DNA of 64,000 bases from Saturnia japonica (taxonomy: Eukaryota > Arthropoda > Insecta > Lepidoptera > Saturniidae). The stretch covers positions 17,585,327-17,649,326 of the forward strand of contig CM065313.1 of assembly GCA_033032175.1 (NCBI GenBank), read 5' to 3'. The notes under the pieces were generated by a model. The model was not told where the DNA came from. It was given only the letters and a program-made list of their open reading frames with translations, and ran no database searches. Shown here piece after piece: positions 36,155 through 49,464 of this stretch; the first letter of the stretch is position 1; each line of letters starts with the position of its first letter. Position numbers and translations under genes: made by a program.

Positions 36155-36640
36155 TCATAATTTTAATTTTTTTCCCCCTTGCGAAATTTCTATAGCATCC
36201 GCATCTATAAAACGCTGACGCTCGTACACAATTGGCGCTGCCTTTGGTTTCGTTCGCTCGATTGTTTTGCGGAAGCGCACGTTCTCCTTATCTTGCACAG
36301 TTGTAACAGACACTGTGGATATTACTTCGTTTTCGCTCACGCTAGTAGGAATTCGCATAGTAGACGCGCATGCTGCGATCTATTTTTGCGGTGAAAATAT
36401 AGTTGACGTTAATCTGTCTACTTTCATTAGTATTTCTTCGACAACCCTCTTTCGGTCATTAATCACATCTGGACAATTTTGAAGTAATTGTTGTTGTTCT
36501 TGAATTTTGACGCTTTGTGTCTCTATGAGCGCAGACTGAGACGCGATCTTAGTACTCAGTGCTGCAATCTTCTTATAGATGTCATTAAACGAAACTTCTT
36601 GACTATTTTTCGACATTTTCTTAATAAATACTCTTAGCAC
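36155..36640 (-). pseudogene. captured ORF1-like protein, right arm, with stop
   Basis: Inverse copy of 27,196-27,681. A GAG-to-TAG change after STIFSPQK splits it into an 86-codon frame (36,380-36,640) and a remainder (36,155-36,358). Substitutions relative to the left arm include SLND to SFND and NDQKRV to NDRKRV. The coiled coil is intact up to the stop. Confidence 0.7.
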
Positions 36641-38726
36641 TTAAACACGACGTCCTTCACTTCCTACCGCAAACTAAACTAAAACAATGTATCTTATTTT
36701 TTTTATATTTGAATTTGTTATAGAAAAAATTAGTTCATAAACATTGCTATTTTCATCTTAAAAATAACAAAGATTATTACGAGGTAATTGATTTAATCGT
36801 TGCCAAGATAGAAAAATATAAGAACATTCAAAGTTTTAGGTTTATATACAATGTATAGTCTACCTCGCCATTACGTAATAAAAATTATGCAATAATTATG
36901 AATATAATAATAATGTAATTGTAAAAATAGTTGTTGTAATTGTAACTTTTTAAAGATGGGTCGCTTATTACCATCCACATGGTGTAGGCCTCTTGGGGAT
37001 CCCGCCATGTTAAATAATGGGAACGCATCATACGACACAGTACCTCTACGGTGAGGCGGAAATCTGTGTAAAAAAAAAAATGTGTTCGAATAATTGTTCA
37101 ACATTTGATGTGAATTTCTTTTATAAATAATGAAACTATGAACTCTCAACAGGATATTCGCAGAGAATTAAGATTTAGCGTTTAAAATGAAGTAAAAAAG
37201 TAGAAGGGCTTTGTTAATTAAAGTGGATCATGAACTTTCTTTGTGATTTTCGAAACTAATTAATTTAAAATTTATAGTGTCTATATATTTTGTAGCTGGT
37301 ATCTACGTGGTAAAAGAAATATTGCTACCAAATTTCAAATCTAGATTTAAGAATACCACCGTATTATACGCCCAGCAAAGCGGGCGGGGGGGTAACGACT
37401 AGTAATTTTATAAAATTTTACAGTCCAATATTGAAGGTCTCATATAAAAAATTAACACCTCACGAGACAGTGTTTGATTTAAAGGATATGAACCAAGATC
37501 CAACGCCATAGCTGCTACGTCAGGTATCAATCAGTACAATCAACGCAATGTAGGTTGAGGGCAGAAACCGCCGCCCTGGCGGCGGCTACCCGGGTGGTCG
37601 GCTTAGTGTTGCGGCGCCCTGGATATTCGGCGTTGAGCGGGCTCGATGCAGGAACAATAATTCTCACAAGTGAAATTGATTCCATGAAAATAGAATTAAA
37701 TAATGCATTTAATAAATAGCTCGGAATGAGACTTCCGACTCCTATATTCGTTTGGTACTTTTAAAATTATTATTGTTGGTAATAACTTTACCAAATAAAA
37801 TATATAAATATCGATGATTATACTATTTTCGAATATTTCAAAAAATATCAGTTTTTACTATTCAAAAGTCTATCGTATATTGAATATCGTTTGAAATTAC
37901 AAAAATGTTTTTGAATAGTAGAATTATAGGTAAATAATGAAAACCTATGATTAAGAAAACATATTTTTATCTTTGCATATGTCCTTAAACTATCAGACGT
38001 AACAAAAATTGGCATGTTGACAGACCATTGTAAAGAAACAATGTATTATAATTAAATATGATAAAATTATATGAAATTCTATATTAAAATAAAGTGATCG
38101 TATTATAAATGGTCTATGAAAGGAAAAATATATTAACCTAACCGATGCCCTGGAAATTTGACAATAAACAAATATATAATATACACGAAAGTAAAACAGG
38201 AAATACTAGGTAAATAGGACAATTAAGATAAATAGAAGCAGACCACATAGACCTAATAAAACAGTTGGTATATTTATTTTTCTATCGTATTCTGGAAAGT
38301 GTCTACAATATTCTTTTTTGTTGTAATGTGACTTTATTTATTGTACTACTTTGTTCGAAGTTTTGTTGAACGGAAGTGACCATATCGTGTTCTTCGTTTA
38401 GTGTAGCTTGTAGGTCTAAAACGGGGCTGTTAGTAGTTATTATTGAAATCATCTGTATCTGATGGTAAGCAGTCATCCCCCTCGGTTATAAGTGTATTCT
38501 AATATCGATAGTAAATTTAGTACGCACCCAAAATTCTAATTTATTTATCTTCATTTATATAACGCTAAGGATTCAACCTGAAAGTGGAAAACACTCCAAA
38601 ACGGAACAAGGCCGATACATCATCGTTCCGAGTAAGTAATGTTTGGTTAAACCTTTAAATGCATCAAATTATAATAAATTTACTTATTAAATAATGTTTT
38701 AATATAAGTTTCCTAAGGCTCCACAC
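36641..38726. other. right inner arm, noncoding segment
   Basis: Inverse match of about 24,931-27,195, including the GC-rich palindromic patch near 37,570-37,620. Around 36,943-36,955 a short run replaces the 192 bp present only on the left. The 92-codon open frame at 36,871-37,149 is not conserved downstream of this indel. Confidence 0.6.
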
Positions 38727-41700
38727 GATTGCATGACGATTCCTGTTTAAAGTTTGTTGAAATTTTGAAAATGGAGAAAATTCAATTTTATGAAAATTTC
38801 AGGTGCGATTATTTTCTTTTCTTATGAGATATTCTCGAATGTCCAAGTTTTGCCTTGGGGTACAAACGATTACACAATGATTCCCGTTTACAGTTTTGTG
38901 AAATTTTGAGAATTGACTGAATCCAGCCCTATTTCATAAACACTTTTAAAGTGCGTTTATTTTCTTATCCTTTGAGATATTTTCGAGATTCAAAGCATTT
39001 CCTGCGGGTACAAATGATTGCACGACGATTCCTGTTGAAAGTTTGTAGAAAATTTGAAAATTGAGAAAATTCAATTTTACGAAAATTTCAGGTGCGATTA
39101 TTTTCTTTTCTTATGAGATATTCTCGAATGTCCAAGTTTTGCCTAGGGGTACAAACGATTGCACAACGATTCCCGTTTACAGTTTTGTGAAATTTTGAGA
39201 ATTGACTGAATCCAGCCCTATTTCATAAACACTTTTAAAGTGCGTTTATTTTCTTATCCTTTGAGATATTTTCGAGATTCAAAGCATTTCCTGCGGGTAC
39301 AAACGATTGCACGACGATTCCTGTTGAAAGTTTGTTGAAAATTTGAAAATTGAGAAAATTCAATTTTACGAAAATTTCAGGTGCGATTATTTTCTTTTCT
39401 TATGAGATATTCTCGAATGTCCAAGTTTTGCCTAGGGGTACAAACGATTGCACAACGATTCCCGTTTACAGTTTTGTGAAATTTTGAGAATTGACTGAAT
39501 CCAGCCCTATTTCATAAACACTTTTAAAGTGCGTTTATTTTCTTATCCTTTGAGATAGTTTCAACATTCAAAGCATTTCCTGCGGGTACAAACGATTGCA
39601 CGACGATTCCTGTTGAAAGTTTGTTGAAAATTTGAAAATTGAGAAAATTCAATTTTACGAAAATTTCAGGTACGATTATTTTCTTTTCTTATGAGATATT
39701 CTCGAATGTCCAAGTTTTGCCTAGGGGTACAAACGATTGCACAACGATTCCCGTTTACAGTTTTGTGAAATTTTGAGAATTGACTGAATCCAGCCCTATT
39801 TCATAAACACTTTTAAAGTGCGTTTATTTTCTTATCCTTTGAGATATTTTCGAGATTCAAAGCATTTCCTGCGGGTACAAACGATTGCACGACGATTCCT
39901 GTTTAAAGTTTGTGGAAATTTTGAAAATTGAGAAAATTCCATTTTACGAAAATTTCAGGTGCGATTATTTTCTTTTCTTATGAGATATTCTCGAATGTCC
40001 AAGTTTTGTCTAGGGGTACAAACGATTGCACAACGATTCCCGTTTACAGTTTTGTGAAATTTTGAGAATTGACTGAATCCAGCCCTATTTCATAAACACT
40101 TTTAAAGTGCGTTTATTTTCTTATCCTTTGAGATAGTTTCAACATTCAAAGCATTTCCTGCGGGTACAAACGATTGCACGACGATTCCTGTTGAAAGTTT
40201 GTTGAAAATTTGAAAATTGAGAAAATTCAATTTTACGAAAATTTCAGGTGCGATTATTTTCTTTTCTTATGAGATATTCTCGAATGTCCAAGTTTTGCCT
40301 AGGGTACAAACGATTGCACAACGATTCCCGTTTACAGTTTTGTGAAATTTTGAGAATTGACTGAATCCAGCCCTATTTCATAAACACTTTTAAAGTGCGT
40401 TTATTTTCTTATCCTTTGAGATATTTTCAACATTCAAAGCATTTCCTGCGGGTACAAACGATTGCACGACGATTCCTGTTTAAAGTTTGTTGAAATTTTG
40501 AAAATTGAAAAAATTCAATTTTACGAAAATTTCAGGAGCGATTATTTTCTTTTCTTTTGAGATATTCTCACATGGCCAAGTTTTTCCTAGGGGTACAAAC
40601 GATTGCACGGCGATTTCTATTTAAGAAATTGGCGAATTGTTGAAAATTGAGAAAATTCTATTCTACTTTTTGAAAATTTCAAATGCGGTTATTTTCTTTT
40701 CTATTGAGATATTCTCAAATTTCAAAGTGTTTTCTACGGGTACAAACGATTGCACGACGATCTCAGTACACTGTCTTTCTATATATTGTAAATTCAATAT
40801 CTTATAATTTTGTTTTTTTTTTAAAGTCCTGTAACTTTTTTGTGTTTTAAGATAGGCAAAAATTAAAAGAGGTACAAACGTGTACAAGCTAAGTGAAATC
40901 TGAATCCGTTGGTATAATTTTGATAACTGAAAGTGGGGTGCGGGTCAAATTTTGGAAATGCAATAACTTTTTTCAGTTTGGGTTAAAAACGAAAATGAAA
41001 AAGGTTCAAATGGGTACAAACGATTGCACGACGATTCCTGTTTAAAGTTTGTTGAAATTTTGGAAATTGAGAAAATTCAATTTTATGAAAATTTCAGGTG
41101 CGATTATTTTCTTTTCTTATGAGATATTCTCGAATGTCCAAGTTTTGCCTAGGGGTACAAACGATTGCACAACGATTCCCGTTTACAGTTTTGTGAAATT
41201 TTGAGAATTGACTGAATCCAGCCCTATTTCATAAACACTTTTAAAGTGCGTTTATTTTCTTATCTTTGAGATATTTTCGAGATTCAAAGCATTTCCTGCG
41301 GGTACAAACGATTGCACGACGATTCCTTTTAAAGTTTGTTGAAATTTTTAAAATTGAGAAAATTCAATTTTACGAAAATTTCAGGAGCGATTATTTTCTT
41401 TTCTTATTAGATATTCTCGAATGTCCAAGTTTTGCCTAGGGGTACAAACGATTGCACAATGATTCCCGTTTACAGTTTTGTGAAATTTTGAGAATTGACT
41501 GAATTCAGCCCTATTTCATAAACACTTTTAAAGTGCGTTTATTTTCTTATCCTTTGAGATATTTTCAGATTCAAAGATTTCCTGCGGGTACAAACGATTG
41601 CACGACGATTCCTGTTTAAAGTTTGTTAAAATTTGAAAATTGAAAAATTCAATTTTACGAAAATTTCAGGGCGATTATTTTCTTTTCTTTTGAGATATTC

Positions 41701-43826
41701 TCAATGCCAAGTATCCTAGGTACAAACGATTGCACGCGATTTCTTAAAAATGAATAAAAAAAAATCATACTTAATTCAAATGCGGTTATTTTCTTTTCTA
41801 TTGAGATATTCTCAAATTTCAAAGTGTTTTCTACGGGTACAAACGATTGCACGACGATCTCAGTACACTGTCTTTCTATATATTGTAAATTCAATATCTT
41901 ATAATTTTGTTTTTTTTTTTAAAGTCCTGTAACTTTTTTGTGTTTTAAGATAGGCAAAAATTAAAAGAGGTACAAACGTGTACAAGCTAAGTGAAATCTG
42001 AATCCGTTGGTATAATTTTGATAACTGAAAGTGGGGTGCGGGTCAAATTTTGGAAATGCAATAACTTTTTTCAGTTTGGGTTAAAAACGAAAATGAAAAA
42101 GGTTCAAATGGGTACAAACGATTGCACGACGATTCCTGTTTAAAGTTTGTTGAAATTTTGGAAATTGAGAAAATTCAATTTTATGAAAATTTCAGGTGCG
42201 ATTATTTTCTTTTCTTATGAGATATTCTCGAATGTCCAAGTTTTGCCTAGGGGTACAAACGATTGCACAACGATTCCCGTTTACAGTTTTGTGAAATTTT
42301 GAGAATTGACTGAATCCAGCCCTATTTCATAAACACTTTTAAAGTGCGTTTATTTTCTTATCATTTGAGATATTTTCGAGATTCAAAGCATTTCCTGCGG
42401 GTACAAACGATTGCACGACGATTCCTATTTAAAGTTTGTTGAAATTTTATAAAATTGAGAAAATTCAATTTTACGAAAATTTCAGGAGCGATTATTTTCT
42501 TTTCTTATTAGATATTCTCGAATGTCCAAGTTTTGCCTAGGGGTACAAACGATTGCACAATGATTCCCGTTTACAGTTTTGTGAAATTTTGAGAATTGAC
42601 TGAATTCAGCCCTATTTCATAAACACTTTTAAAGTGCGTTTATTTTCTTATCCTTTGAGATATTTTCGAGATTCAAAGTATTTCCTGCGGGTACAAACGA
42701 TTGCACGACGATTCCTGTTTAAAGTTTGTTAAAATTTAGAAAATTGAGAAAATTCAATTTTACGAAAATTTCAGGTGCGATTATTTTCTTTTCTTTTGAG
42801 ATATTCTCAAATGTCCAAGTAATTCCTAGAGGTACAAACGATTGCACGACGATTTCTTTTTAAGAAATTGGCGAATTGTTGAAAATTGAGAAAATTCTAT
42901 TCTACTATATGAAAATTTCAAATGCGGTTATTTTCTTTTCTATTGAGATATTCTCAAATTTCAAAGTGTTTTCTAGGGGTACAAACGATTGCACGACGGA
43001 CTCAGTACACAGACTTTCTATATATTGTAAATTAAATCTCTTATAATTTTGATTTTTTTTAAAGTCCTGTAACTTTTTTGTGTTTTAAGATAGGCAAAAA
43101 TTAAAAGAGGTACAAACGTGTGCAAGCTAAGTGGAATCTGAATCCGTTGGTATAATTTTGATAACTCAAAGTGGGGTGCGGGTCAAATTTTGGAAATGCA
43201 ATAACTTTTTTCAGTTTGGGTTAAAAACGAAAATGAGAAAGGTTCAAATGGGTACAAACGATTGCACGACAATTCTTGTTTAAAGATAGGCGAAATTTTG
43301 AAAATTAAGAAAATTCATCTGTATGAAAAATTTCAGGTGCATTTATTTTCTTTTCTAATGTGATATTCTCAATGTTCAAAGTGTTTTCTAGGGGTATAAA
43401 CGATTGCACGACGACTTTTATTTAGATTTTTACGAAATGTTTAGAATTGACTAAATTCAGCACTTTTCACAAATATTTTTAAAGTGCGTTTATTTTCTTA
43501 TTTTTTGGAATATTTTAATTATTGAAAGCGTTTCCTGAAGGCAAAAACTATTGCACGACAAACGCCGTTTACAGATTTTCTATATTTTGTAAAATAAGCC
43601 TGTTATAATTTTCTTAATTTTGAACACCCTGTAACTTTTTTGGCTTTGGAGATAAACAAAAATTAAAGGAGGTACAAACGTGTACAAGCAATTTAGAATC
43701 AGAATCCGTTAGCATAATTTTGATATCTCAAAGTGGGGTGCTGGTCAAATTTTGAAAACGCAATAACTTTTTTCAGTTTGAGGTACAAACGAAAATGAAA
43801 GTGGTACAAACGGGTACAAACGAAGC
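38727..43826 (-). repeat. right-arm satellite array
   Basis: Same A/B/C monomers as the left array, inverted. A block of about 1.1 kb is tandemly duplicated: the type C unit and its flank near 40,740-41,040 recur near 41,835-42,120, a period of about 1,098 bp. About 41,560-41,760 has clustered deletions resembling poor consensus. The outer kilobase (from about 42,800) is collinear with 16,750-17,780. Confidence 0.9.
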
Positions 43827-43888
43827 ACTATCGAATGGTAACATCAAATAATTTTTTTTGCAAAGTCGGGTGCCAGGTTCACATAGGT

Positions 43889-43897
43889 CCGAAAACC
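43889..43897. repeat. 9-bp target site duplication, right
   Basis: CCGAAAACC, identical to 16,680-16,688 and directly abutting the right terminus of the transposon. Confidence 0.93.
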
Positions 43898-46487
43898 CTC
43901 AACATGGCTCATTCCACATCCGGAGCGTTCGCCGATAGAACTGAAACCAGACTGTGGGCGTTTATTTAGGCTCCAAAGTAGAAGTATGAACTTCCTGCCG
44001 ATGGCGAGCAAATGTAATATATTAATAATTTTACTTAGCCTAATGTATATTATATTCGAAAATTTCCAAGACAATCGTTTTTAAACTTCAGTCTCGCATC
44101 CGAGATGACGCGTACTATATATATTATTATTATATTTATATGCCCCACCCACTATTTTCAATTCAAATCTAATTATATTCTAAGCCTCCATTTTACAAAT
44201 AGCCCAGTTTGGGAAGTTAGTTAAAACTAAATTTTACGTAATTGTTCTTGTTAATAAAAACATTTGTAGATATTTGTAAGACATCTTACTTTAATTGCAT
44301 AATCTTATAGGCTCGTTCCCTAAAGTTAACTATAACATCTGTTTATGTCATGGAATGTCGCATTGATATTCACAATTAACTCAACCGTCTCTGTATTTAA
44401 TCTTTTTTTTAATACTGCTTCACATTTAGTAAATTAATTTGGTTTATTTTTCTACTATTCTTATTATTATGATCAATAAAATACTACTTACAATGCTTAT
44501 ACTAATCACCAGTATCTCGATTTTGTCTTCCTTTTTTTTTATTACAAAAATCCAATCATTTTATTACATTACTTCAATATTAAAATGTTTATAAATTTGC
44601 TTTATTTTTTGCATATTATTACTAAATATCTTAAAAAAAGAAAAAAACATCTATTTAGGCAAACTTCGAAGGTAAAACATTATCCAAATACAAAATTTCA
44701 TCCAAATCGTTGGAGCCGAATCCGAGAAATCAATTGTATAATAACAACCTACAAGAACCAATAAGAATTGCTCACATAATAGTATTATGTATATATTTTT
44801 AATGATGTTTTGGTTTTAGCTTACAATTATTTCATATTGGCTTGAATGTTGTGTGAATGACATAGGTTCGAATATTCGAATTAGTTTTACCATAAATATT
44901 AAAATAAAAAATGTAGGTATAATAATATGAGAACAGTTGGCGCACAGCCTTTATAAAATAAATAAACGTTAAACTATAATAGACCCAAAAAAAATATTTA
45001 TTATTTCATGTAAAATCTTTTCGATGGTAAAATGATTTGAGGTCGTGCGCATGGCATTGTGTTGGATGTTGAATGGTTCTATGTGAAAGTCGTAGATGTA
45101 ATCTGATTTCATGAAAGTAATATACTATATAATCAAATCATGTTTAAATTTATGTAATTAATATTTAAGATAGACTCAATCATCAACTATTCGTTAACAT
45201 TCATCATCAATAATTTCACGAGATACATTCGCAGGTGATAATTATTTCAAATCACAAATATCTTCGCGACTATACTATAACATTTGTTTGTCTGCCATGA
45301 CTTCATATTATTGAATAAATCATCAATTTACACAATTATATTTAGGTACCTTTATAGAATATAAAATAGACATTTGTGAACAAACTCATTAAAGCAAAAA
45401 ACAATTAATTAACGCAAATATCCCTAATTCAAATAAAGTACATAATATTTCCACAAAATTATAATAGGACCTACCTATACCTAGCCAAAGACTGTTTACA
45501 ACAAATGGGTGAAGTTAAAAATAAACACTCGTATTAATGTGTACACTGTACATTTTAGAGGAATAACTTATTTTCCACGTTCATTACACAAATAAATATA
45601 AAGTCCGGTAAGAATTATTAACTTATACGAAACCGGCGAAGTCGTGATAGAATTTCCAATAAACATCTGCAACACGTAGATTAATAACAAACCGTGCTAA
45701 AACCGAAGATGCAGCCAGCTGCGATTAGAGCTAACCTTCAAACCAGATGTGCTGATCGCCTGAATCCGGTTAAACAGATGAATCTAACTGATTTAAAATT
45801 TAGCACAACATATATTATTACGAATTCATCTAATAGTTAACATTCATGAAATGCTATAAAATAATCGACGGTGAAAAAAAAAACAGCAAAAGGCAAAGGA
45901 AACATGCATTTGGGAAATTTTACATGTTATGTATTTGATTACCCTCTCTAGCGTAGAATTAAGAATATACATACATAATATATTCAATGACAGGTTTCTA
46001 CTGCTATTAAAATATTTCAACATCTGTGTAGTTCTATTAATAAAAAAAAAAATATGATAATTGAGTATCCTCCCGTCTTTTGTTGAAGTCCGATATAGAT
46101 AGATTTATTTTTGATAGATTTGTATATGTTATGTTGTACTATGGTTTTGTTTTTAGAGGTAAAAATTCACTTTAACAAACATTAAATTTAATTTGCTTGT
46201 TAATCGTTTTATTGTGTTTTCTTTTTATGTAAATATACACATATAATATTATGCACTATACTACTACATATTTGTGTCATAAATTGTGGATAATTGATGC
46301 TTAAAATATAGTAACCTTACAAAAGTATAACAGCACAAATTCCTTTGCTTCTCGAGAGAAAAAAATCCTTTCCATTAAATTAAAATCGTGACAAACATAA
46401 CCTTAAACGTTCGAGCCAAATATGACTTTAGGTAAATTACATTCTCATGAACTATTACAAAATCAGAAATGTGATCATATTGTAATG
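43898..46487. other. noncoding AT-rich DNA
   Basis: No gene is seen. The first ~150 bp may continue the repeat interrupted by the transposon. A retroelement-tail-like phrase occurs near 44,690-44,740 (AAAATTTCATCCAAATCGTT). Confidence 0.5.
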
Positions 46488-46533
46488 TAACACGCCCGGT
46501 GAAGCTGTAAAAGCCGTCCGCGTCAGAGGCTCC
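46488..46533 (+). repeat. dispersed GC-rich repeat, fragment B
   Basis: Contains CCGGTGAAGCTGTAAAAGCC, shared with 9,535-9,760 (minus strand) and with one change at about 48,560. Confidence 0.6.
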
Positions 46534-47154
46534 AGTATAGTCAGTATTTTTTTTTTAATATTGGGTCGGCCGAGATATCGTTGAAGTGATGTTATAGAGT
46601 TTTAAGTTGTTGACTTGAGAGAAGCCAAACTTGACAGAGAGAAGTGGCGGGCTCGTATCTTGGAGGTTTAGACTTACTTTGCGCGACTGTACCAGCGGTT
46701 TAAACAGTAATTATTATAAACAGAGCAGAGATGTATGACAATCGTATCTAACTTACGGACAGATATTTTTAACGTCCGTGCCATAAGCCTGTCATTATTT
46801 TTAACTTTTTTTTAAATCATAGCACAACAATGTAACGGTTCAGTAATGGATGTTAAAGCACAGCGCAATCAAAAAAATCATTCGATCTACAATACATTGC
46901 CAGTCATCGTTCTTATGCCGCGGCCGGTCCTGATTAAAATATATGTCTTCATCATGGGTGCCGCCAGGATTATTTTCAGGGGGGTGCATCAGCATCTACG
47001 AACTATAACACCCAAGCCCAAGATCTTAAAATTTTAAATTGTGCCAATAATAAGATGAGTTTAGGAATATAAAGAAACACGTATTCCTCAGAAATTACAA
47101 AAATATTTATACCTCTTATGCGGCAGGCCGCCATTTTGGAGAATAAATTTATCA
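46534..47154. other. noncoding DNA
   Basis: No supported gene. A stretch at about 46,955-47,035 (GGTGCCGCCAGGATTATTTT, then GGGGGGTGCA) looks repeat-derived. The 63-codon open frame here has no recognisable features. Confidence 0.45.
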
Positions 47155-47568
47155 ATTCTTTGACGGAGAAATTATTAATTTGAGCTCTAAGTGGTGGAAT
47201 ACCTCCTCCCTATAGAAAACATCAGCCAAATGAACTTGTGATATATTAGGGTATATATTATTAGGGTTATATAGGGTTTCCAGAGCTCCCTGGGGAAAGG
47301 GGGTAGGGCACAGAGGAATATCTTTAGAGATTTCTCTCTACTTGGGGCAGTTCGACTGGTGGTATACCTCCACCCTTTAGAAGATCGCAGCTAAATAATC
47401 TTGTGTTGATCCAGCGGTAGTAGGGTTTCCAGAGCTCCTTGGATTGGGGGTTATCATGGTCGGCAACACGCTAGTAATAATTATGTTATTACAAGTACCC
47501 AAAGGCTACATACAGTAGCCGTTTAGGTACTATCTGGCGGGCCGTATGCTCGTTTGCTACCTTAGTAA
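47155..47568 (+). repeat. dispersed repeat, nearly complete copy
   Basis: The second part (about 47,315-47,568) aligns with 60,068-60,310. Shared phrases include AAGATCGCAGCTAAA, TTCCAGAGCTC, GGTCGGCAAC and GGCGGGCCGTATGCTCGTTT at the end. The first part (47,155-47,300) is a diverged repeat of its own 5' half, so two elements lie in tandem. The 3' end corresponds to the repeat into which the foldback transposon inserted at 16,680. Confidence 0.65.
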
Positions 47569-49301
47569 TATAAATAGTCAATTAAATGGTAAAGTAGTAT
47601 TTCTCATAAATCGTATTTCATTATTGGTAATTTAGAACATGGTTCTTTTTCCATTTTGTCGTTTTTCATTAGTTGAACTTGATTGCATAATTTACTGAGC
47701 AGGATCTGGAGACGAAAGTCTAGCAATAAGCTCACAGCTTTCAGAGCCTTCAATGGTTGAATCTATATCAATCCGGTATTATCGTGGCAATCAGAAAAAA
47801 AATCCAAATAATGTTTGATATTCGGGATCAATTCGTCATCTAAGCTATTTTTACTGTCATATTGGCAAAGTTTATGGAGTGATCGCGAACTCATTCTTAA
47901 AAAAATTAGACAGTTTAACATCAATACTTATATATTTTATTTGGAACTAATATTATCTACCATCTTCACTCAATGTAAAATTATTGTTACGAACATAAAA
48001 AGTTACCTCATTTATTAAAGTAAAAATATACACTGATGACTGATGACCGATAAATAAAATCATTCACTTAGGTACCTACAGGTTTTCATGGATACAAAGC
48101 TATCCAGTGATACGCCATAGTAGTGATAAACAAATTTGTATGACCTAATACATTTAGTAGGTACGTATTATAACGCGATTATTGAGGTTTGTTACAGAAA
48201 TATCACATGAGGCTACAAGGGTTAACAAAAAAAAATGATAGATAAATTATACATGTCTTGTATAAACTTGGACAATAACCTAGACCGCCTTAAGTTTTTC
48301 TTCAAAGAATAACTTAATTTACTTTAAAAAAAAAAAATCATTTGTATGTATTTTTCCTGATATGGGGGTGCATGTGCACCCTTGCACCCTGTTACCCGCG
48401 CGCCCACGCTCTTCACGTTATGTTGTATATTATAACCAGTATAGGGAATTAGCCAGTTCGCGACTTAACTACAACAACGGCACAGGTTCAAGCCGAGGTT
48501 GGCATCCTTGAGCGTGTTACCACGCTTTCGCGGCTGTGTTTTAAGCGCTCGCACTCAAGCCCGGTGAAGTTGTAAAAGCCGTCTGAGTCGAGAAAAAAAG
48601 TAACCTAAAAACCTAAACTTAAAAAAAAGTAAAGAAAATTGTAACCTTTTTATTATGAGATGGGGTCAAGTTCTTTTGAAGTTACATTGCTTTTGGCACG
48701 TTAAGTAGAGGGTAAAATTGAGAGCTGCGCGCACATCTTAGTGACGGAAGTGTGACATAACGAAGAAGGCCATCAATGATAATGATGTGAGCATGTAAAT
48801 TCATTTTACTGACTTTAATTTATTTAAAATTAACATTATTTGTCTATATATCATAAATAATAAATGTTTCCTCGCTTTATGTTGGTCGTACGTGTACAGA
48901 AGGAAGATTCTTTACTTTATTCTGGTCCATTAGATATTCCCCTACTTATTTCTACTTGCTGTATTTATTGCTTACTATTCGTTTTGTTTTTGGTAATACT
49001 TCATTTATAGTCAAAACTTTACCAATTTATTCCCTCCAAATTCATTTCATCACACAGATCAATATTCTCACAATTAGGATAATTAATCAAGCTCTTTAGG
49101 TATTTATAATTTTATCTTTATGTTTATGATGATATTTATGTGTCTATGAAAAAATGTAAATTTGTAAAATATAGTAAGTTCCTATTTTACCTATTAGTCC
49201 TTGCCCGCCACCCTTACGATCTCCTCCATAAAGCTGAGCAGGGCCGGGCAGATTTTATCACCTAACAAGATCCTCAAGTCTAAGGTTACCTCCCCACTGA
49301 T
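47569..49301. other. noncoding DNA with one repeat
   Basis: No gene is seen. It includes a dispersed GC-rich repeat at about 48,442-48,590 (TTTCGCGGCTG and CCCGGTGAAGTTGTAAAAGC), a relative of 9,535-9,760. Confidence 0.5.
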
Positions 49302-49464
49302 GCGGAGCGAGGTAGCGGAGCGAGGTAGCGGAGCGAGGTAGCGGAGCGAGGTAGCGGAGCGAGGTAGCGGAGCGAGTTAGCGGAGCGAGGTAGCGGAGCG
49401 AGGTAGCGGAGCGAGGTAGCGGAGCGAGGTAGCGGAGCGAGGTAGCGGAGCGAGGTTGCGGAGC
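49302..49464. repeat. 13-bp minisatellite, ~12 copies
   Basis: Tandem GCGGAGCGAGGTA units with only occasional single-base changes. Because 13 is not a multiple of 3 and the unit lacks stops on the minus strand, several frames stay open. The resulting short open frames (repeats of RSATSLRYLAPLP) are artefacts of the repeat, not genes. Confidence 0.92.

Larger units (their letters stand above)
16689..43888. mobile_element. giant Foldback/NOF-type MULE transposon, 27.2 kb
   Basis: It is bounded by perfect 9-bp direct repeats and by matching inverted termini that begin ACCTATGTGAACCTGGCACC on each strand. The left arm is about 12.7 kb (16,689-29,383), the loop 5.07 kb (29,384-34,452) and the right arm about 9.4 kb (34,453-43,888). 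The outer part of each arm is tandem satellite, as in Drosophila FB elements. The inner part of each arm holds a captured ORF1 plus an endonuclease fragment and the 3' end of the transposase gene. The loop holds the remainder of the transposase gene on the minus strand. The arms differ by scattered substitutions, one 192-bp indel and satellite copy number. This copy's transposase is disabled by a frameshift and a stop. Assignment to the NOF group rests on the arm architecture, the 9-bp duplication and protein features; no database search was made. Confidence 0.9.
34453..43888 (-). repeat. right terminal inverted arm
   Basis: Reverse complement of the left arm. The inner non-satellite part is 34,453-38,726 and the satellite runs to about 43,826. 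It ends with ACATAGGT at 43,881-43,888. It differs from the left arm by scattered substitutions, lacks the 192-bp segment, and has a shorter, differently ordered satellite. Confidence 0.9.

Noticed and set aside
16689..43888. Palindrome as an assembly fold-back artefact
   Set aside because: The arms differ by substitutions, a 192-bp indel, array length and a nonsense codon. Exact 9-bp direct repeats flank the ends, which an artefact would not produce.
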